NCBI GenBank assembly: GCA_009733575.1
Contig: ML770258.1
Span: forward strand, 1 to 12,365
Origin: Gymnopus androsaceus JB14
Taxonomy: Eukaryota > Basidiomycota > Agaricomycetes > Agaricales > Omphalotaceae
DNA length: 12,365 bases
Direction of reading: 5' to 3'
The position numbers and the translations under genes are program-made. This document shows positions 9,313-12,365 of this stretch, piece by piece. Under the pieces are notes generated by a model. It saw only the letters and a list, made by a program, of their open reading frames with translations, ran no database searches and was not told the origin of the DNA. Position 1 is the stretch's first letter. Every line of letters starts with the position of its first letter.

Positions 9313-10066
9313 AGTACATCAGGAAAAACTGTTTGGGCCTTGGATGGCCTGAAGTTAACCTCAAGGTAACTCAAAGACACCTAGGTTGCCTAGGTTCCTT
9401 TAGGATGACCTAGGAATTAGAGGGTGGACTTTTGACAACCTGAGTCACCTGAGAAAACCTGAGAAAACCTGAGAAAACCTGAGAACTGAGAAACCTGAGA
9501 AAACCTGAGGAAACCTGGAAGAACCCTGGGGAAACCTCAGGCACATCAGAAAAAACTGTTTTGGGCCTAGGAGGATCTAATGTCACCTAGTCCTCTTAGG
9601 CAACCTGAGGCATCCTAGTTGGCCCAGGAAAAAGGGTAAAACTTTGGACACCTCAGGTGTCCTAGTCAACCTAGGTGTCCTGGGACATCCTGGGATGTCC
9701 TGGGGCATCCTGGGGCATCCTGAGGCATCCTAGGATAAAATTTCTATCCCAAGATGCCTCAGGATGCCCCAGGATGCCCCAGGACACCCTCAGGACATCC
9801 CAGGATCTCCCAGGACACCTAGGATGACTAGGATACCTGAGGTGTCCAAAGTTTTGCCCTTTTTCCTGGGCCAACTAGGATGCCTCAGGTTGCCTAAGAG
9901 GACTAGGTGACCTTAGATCCTCCTGGGCCCAAAACAGTTTTTGCTGATGCAGCCTGAGATAGTCCTAGGCTGCCTAGGCCATCCCAAGTCCAGCCCCTGT
10001 AACCTAGGAGGCTTAGGTTACCTAGGCTATCCTTGGCCCAGACCATTTTTCCTGATGTAGCTGAAA
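9313..10066. mobile_element. Foldback (long palindromic) element inserted in the KDZ exon
   Basis: The two halves are imperfect reverse complements around about 9741-9747. Inner arms 9545-9740 and 9742-9949 both run from a CATCAG-like end and ACTGTTTTGGGCC to a small central loop near ATAAAATTTCTAT. Outer arms carry TACATCAGGAAAAA (9315-9328) against its near-complement near 10046-10060. The sequence is built from CCTAGG, CCTGAGG and CCTGGGG words, with CCTAGG occurring at least eleven times. It has no coding content; ORFs here are an effect of the palindrome. On the minus strand KDZ codons end before it and resume with PKFHL just after it, so it interrupts an exon. GGCACC flanks both sides. 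Confidence 0.8.
9438..9540. repeat. ACCTGAGAAA 10-bp tandem repeat
   Basis: About six to eight imperfect units of ACCTGAGAAA, degenerating rightward to CCTGAGGAA and CCTGGGGAA. It lies only in the left half of the foldback element; the right half has no counterpart, so it arose after the palindrome formed or was lost on one side. Confidence 0.85.
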
Positions 10067-10072
10067 GGCACC
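10067..10072. repeat. Possible right target-site duplication of the foldback element
   Basis: GGCACC, matching 9307-9312. In the minus-strand frame it lies where KDZ sequence would run directly into PKFHL. Confidence 0.4.
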
Positions 10073-11341
10073 ACAAGGCTGGGTTGGTCGAAAGGGCATA
10101 GGGTAAAGGTTGATACGATCGAAGAGATGAACGCTCCAGTGACACATAACATTGTATCCGCTTATGATGAGTTTAGGTGACTTGAACAGCAAAGACCTCA
10201 ACCAGACATAATCGAGGTTGACCTGGCTAAACACGAGTTGAAGCAATAAGACAATAAGATAGAAGAAATATAGTTAGAAGCAGACATACTGTTTGCCATA
10301 ACGTAGATCACATGTAGACCCAGGTCAAAAGCAATCGTGTCTAGCACAAACAACAGAAGCAATTCCTCGAGTGGTAAGATTCTTCTCTCGCCGACCATTT
10401 GATTCACGAATGGCTTTATGATTGTTGCAGGTGGGTTTTGTCGGAGGCAGTTTCTTATCAAATTCATTGACATGTGCCATAAAATCCGGTTGATGGACAA
10501 AGAATGCGGCGCCCTGATTAGAACCTGGATCCCGCTCCTCTGAGGAAGCATTCAATCTAGTGCACTTCATGTTTGCATCTTGAGCGGTGAATAGTTTGTA
10601 GATAAAACTGAAAGAGGTATTAGAAGATCAATCCAGAGAACATGAACAAAGAATATAATCACCTTTTGGATGGATGAGTGGACTCATAGTCCAGAGGAAG
10701 ATTTACATTGGGATAAGGACACGCTACACCAACGACAGCAAGATCGCCCATTTGAATATCATTACACCCATCCGGATGGTGGGCTCTTCCATGTCACCTG
10801 TACAAACAAACGGTTTGCAACTGTTGGGAAGCACGCATGAACTCTCGAAGACGAGACTAAAGGAAAAAAAAACTTGAGTGAGCATGGCAATAGCAGACAG
10901 AGAGCTGAAACTTACCGCCGGAACCCTCATTCCTGTATTGTCTGTGAGCCGCTCCAAGGTCTCATAGAATTCAGAGCCAGAAGTCTTTGTCATGAGATTT
11001 AGCATTTGGAAATGTTCAAGGCAATCAAATGTTACTGCTGTCTTTGGGTTGGTGATGGTTGCAGGCCAAAGTCGAGCGTGGAGGAGCTGTTCACGCTGAG
11101 CACCCGCATGATGGCAAGAGCAGTAGCAAACAGTGATATCCTGGATGCCACACTTGTTGACGACAGTAAGGTTCTCCAGACTGGCTATGCTGACCATCAG
11201 ACATGGCTTGTCTTTGGTATGGCCACCTAATTCCAATATCAGGCCACAATTCTTGAGAGTGCAATGCTCAAAGAATTGGCTGTTCCACCGCTAAGAAGAG
11301 TCATTAGTATTGCAGTATCCCTAGAAGCAAAATGTAATCAC

Positions 11342-11480
11342 CTCCAGCCGATGAAAGGGCATATAAGCATGGTGATTGACCATACAGTCTTTACAGAAAA
11401 GTTCAGGCATATAACAATCACAACAGCAATGTAGATTATTTATTCTGTCAACTTCAAAATCACGACCACAAGAACACTGT
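11342..11480 (-). other. CxC2-type cysteine cluster region of the KDZ relic
   Basis: Within the second exon, Cys/His pairs are spaced C-x-C, then CCC-x-C, C-x2-C and a terminal HH...H. KDZ transposases typically carry CxC clusters N-terminal to the DDE core, presumed zinc-binding and DNA-contacting. The cluster is intact here, and the first three exons hold no stop. Confidence 0.75.
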
Positions 11481-12069
11481 GTACGGCTAGTGAATAACCC
11501 GCATCCTTCCAATTGCAGCATTTCTTGAATGTACGTATCAAGCTCTGGATGCCATTCTGCAAGTTGCTACACATCTAATCAGCTGGGAAAGGTAGAAGTA
11601 AAGTAGATAGACTCACATTTTGCGACCTGTCTTTATTAAGCCCTTGACTGTCCTCCTCTTCAGCATCCAAATCTTCTCCTGCAAGAGGTTTACCCTGTGA
11701 CGCTTTTTGGCCAAGGTCCCAGAAGGAATAAGAGACAAAACTGAGGGTTGTTGCAATACATGTATGGATCATAACTGGTGTGTTCTGCAGGGACAGAGAA
11801 CTGGAAGGGATAGAAGGGATAGGAAGATGTGGCCTCTCTTCATCAGAGTCGTCAGAGTCTTTGAATGTAGCGGCGTGGTGAGAGACGCGAGAGATCAAGG
11901 AATTGGATGTCGAAATATTAATATGACTGAAATGAGCTGGCTTTTTTGGACATTCGGGGGGTGACTTGTGGAAGGGCTCCGCCAAATCTTCAGACTCAGA
12001 GCCAGAGTCGCTATGATTGTGAGTCGTGACCCTGGCACTAATCGTTTTGCACTTCTTGTTTCTCTTCAT

Positions 12070-12165
12070 GATTGAGAGCAAGAGGCAAGGTTATCTCATT
12101 CATCTGATTAATCGATATATATCTAAAGATATTGACATATGATTTATATCTTGAGCTGGTTATCA
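12070..12165 (-). promoter_or_regulatory. Presumed upstream region of the KDZ relic
   Basis: AT-rich, with a TATATAT run at about 12114-12121, some 45-50 bases before the chosen start MKRNKK (12069). An in-frame ATG also lies at 12081; the internal one is preferred because the basic MKRNKK start resembles family N-termini. Activity unlikely given the decayed gene. Confidence 0.3.
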
Positions 12166-12167
12166 AA

Positions 12168-12258
12168 GCTGCTATAGCTCAGTGGTTGGGGCTTGCAGTG
12201 TTTACTTTGCTTTGGCTTGGTTACATAGGGTTCTTTGGTTTGATTCCGGGTAGCGGTG
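12168..12258 (+). tRNA. tRNA-like sequence (pseudogene or SINE head)
   Basis: TAGCTCAGTGG (12174-12184) is a perfect Pol III A box. GGTTTGATTCC (12237-12247) matches the B box except T for the conserved C. The ends GCTGCTA and TAGCGGT pair as an acceptor stem using wobble pairs. The T-stem strand TTTGG opposite CCGGG looks like CCCGG after three C-to-T changes. The D-arm folds, but no clean anticodon stem is visible, so no isotype is given. Span of 91 bases suggests a long variable arm, an intron, or a tRNA-derived SINE. Confidence 0.4.
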
Positions 12259-12365
12259 TGATGCCCAAGAATAATTTCAATTTTTTTTCCATACAGCGTC
12301 ACGTCTGAGAGATTTCTTTTTTTGTTTCAGCATGTTCATGCAGCAATCACAGAGCAAAAAGAATA

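Larger units (their letters stand above)
7800..12069 (-). pseudogene. KDZ-family DDE transposase, decayed and 3'-truncated
   Basis: Proposed exons: 12069-11617, 11566-11342, 11290-10916, 10856-10663, 10607-10290, 10226-10067, then beyond the foldback insert 9312-9089, 9036-8860, 8806-8665, 8609-7963 and 7914-7800. Introns are 48-63 bases with GT-AG ends, and phases agree. In order the product shows a Ser/Asp/Glu-rich N-terminus; EMLQLEGCGLF; a CxC2 cysteine cluster (CSC, CCCDC, CKDC, HHAYMPFHRLE); LLHARLWPATITNPKTAVTF; FYETLERLTDN; a first acidic site in QDANM (Asp codon 10577-10579); SVVCARH; GYNVMCHW, where the family has YDxxCQ; PKFHLNAH; FSFNWAPGVG then MDADGPEHAW, where the family has TDGExPERxW; HFGDWNWRK; and the RITWCK C-terminal block. 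KDZ transposases cut and paste DNA elements in the nucleus. This copy cannot be active. It has nine in-frame TGA codons (10794, 10325, 9276, 9270, 9231, 8861, 8486, 8336, 8294; lowest coordinate given), Asn at the second catalytic Asp (10151-10153), a one-base frame offset at the insert, and no final ~70 codons. Family assignment is from remembered motifs. Confidence 0.85.

Noticed and set aside
9438..9540. CRISPR-like array
   Set aside because: Units are contiguous 10-mers without unique spacers, and the setting is a fungal genome.
9671..9874. ORF across the palindrome centre, Pro/Gly/His-rich
   Set aside because: It arises from CCTGGGGCAT-type words in the foldback arms; both strands give similar translations.
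8294..10796. TGA read as an amino acid (recoding or selenocysteine) in the KDZ gene
   Set aside because: Nuclear spliceosomal introns, plus catalytic-site loss, a frame offset and 3' truncation in the same gene, make decay far more likely. Gene A and gene B show no in-frame TGA in my models.
11707..11964. Plus-strand 85-residue ORF
   Set aside because: It lies antisense to the first exon of the KDZ relic, which connects in frame to recognisable domains.

Overview
The window looks like nuclear DNA of a basidiomycete fungus, most likely an agaricomycete. Three things point that way: many short GT-AG introns (about 40-70 bases), a KDZ (Kyakuja-Dileera-Zisupton) DNA transposase relic with its CxC2 cysteine cluster, and a 'WFNN'-type multi-exon hypothetical gene that I recall from agaricomycete genomes. 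There is no bacterial-style operon or Shine-Dalgarno context. The region is accessory, repeat-rich DNA.

Layout. 1-1577: copy 1 of a repeat with diverged terminal inverted repeats. 1578-2532: no gene, but a 14-bp-arm hairpin, an 18-bp tandem repeat and a 60-bp tandem duplication. 2533-4695 (minus): gene A, a spliced hypothetical protein with a WFNN motif and a Pro/Ser-rich, NLS-bearing C-terminus. 4696-4929: shared divergent promoter region with a 33-bp-spaced direct repeat. 4930-5733 (plus): gene B, a predicted small Pro/Ser/Thr/Gly-rich protein from seven small exons whose six introns are all phase 1. 5754-6124 (plus): a displaced 3' end of a KDZ transposase. 6390-7799: copy 2 of the repeat. 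7800-12069 (minus): a nearly full-length KDZ transposase pseudogene. 9313-10066: a foldback (palindromic) element lying inside that pseudogene. 12168-12258 (plus): a decayed tRNA-like or SINE-head sequence.

The most informative part is the KDZ relic. Splicing it by eye gives about 1,010 codons covering the CxC2 cluster, the DAN, Y-D/N-xxC and DGE regions and the C-terminal 'RITWCK' block. It carries nine in-frame stops, all TGA and none TAA or TAG. Several sit where the family, as I recall it, has arginine (CGA). The second acidic catalytic site reads Asn. This fits CpG-to-TpG decay of a silenced, methylated transposon. The last ~70 codons of the gene are missing at 7800. A near-identical 154-bp stretch followed by those missing codons lies 1.7 kb away in inverted orientation, so inverting the intervening segment would reconnect the 3' end.

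Splice models were made by eye without alignment, so exon edges are predictions.
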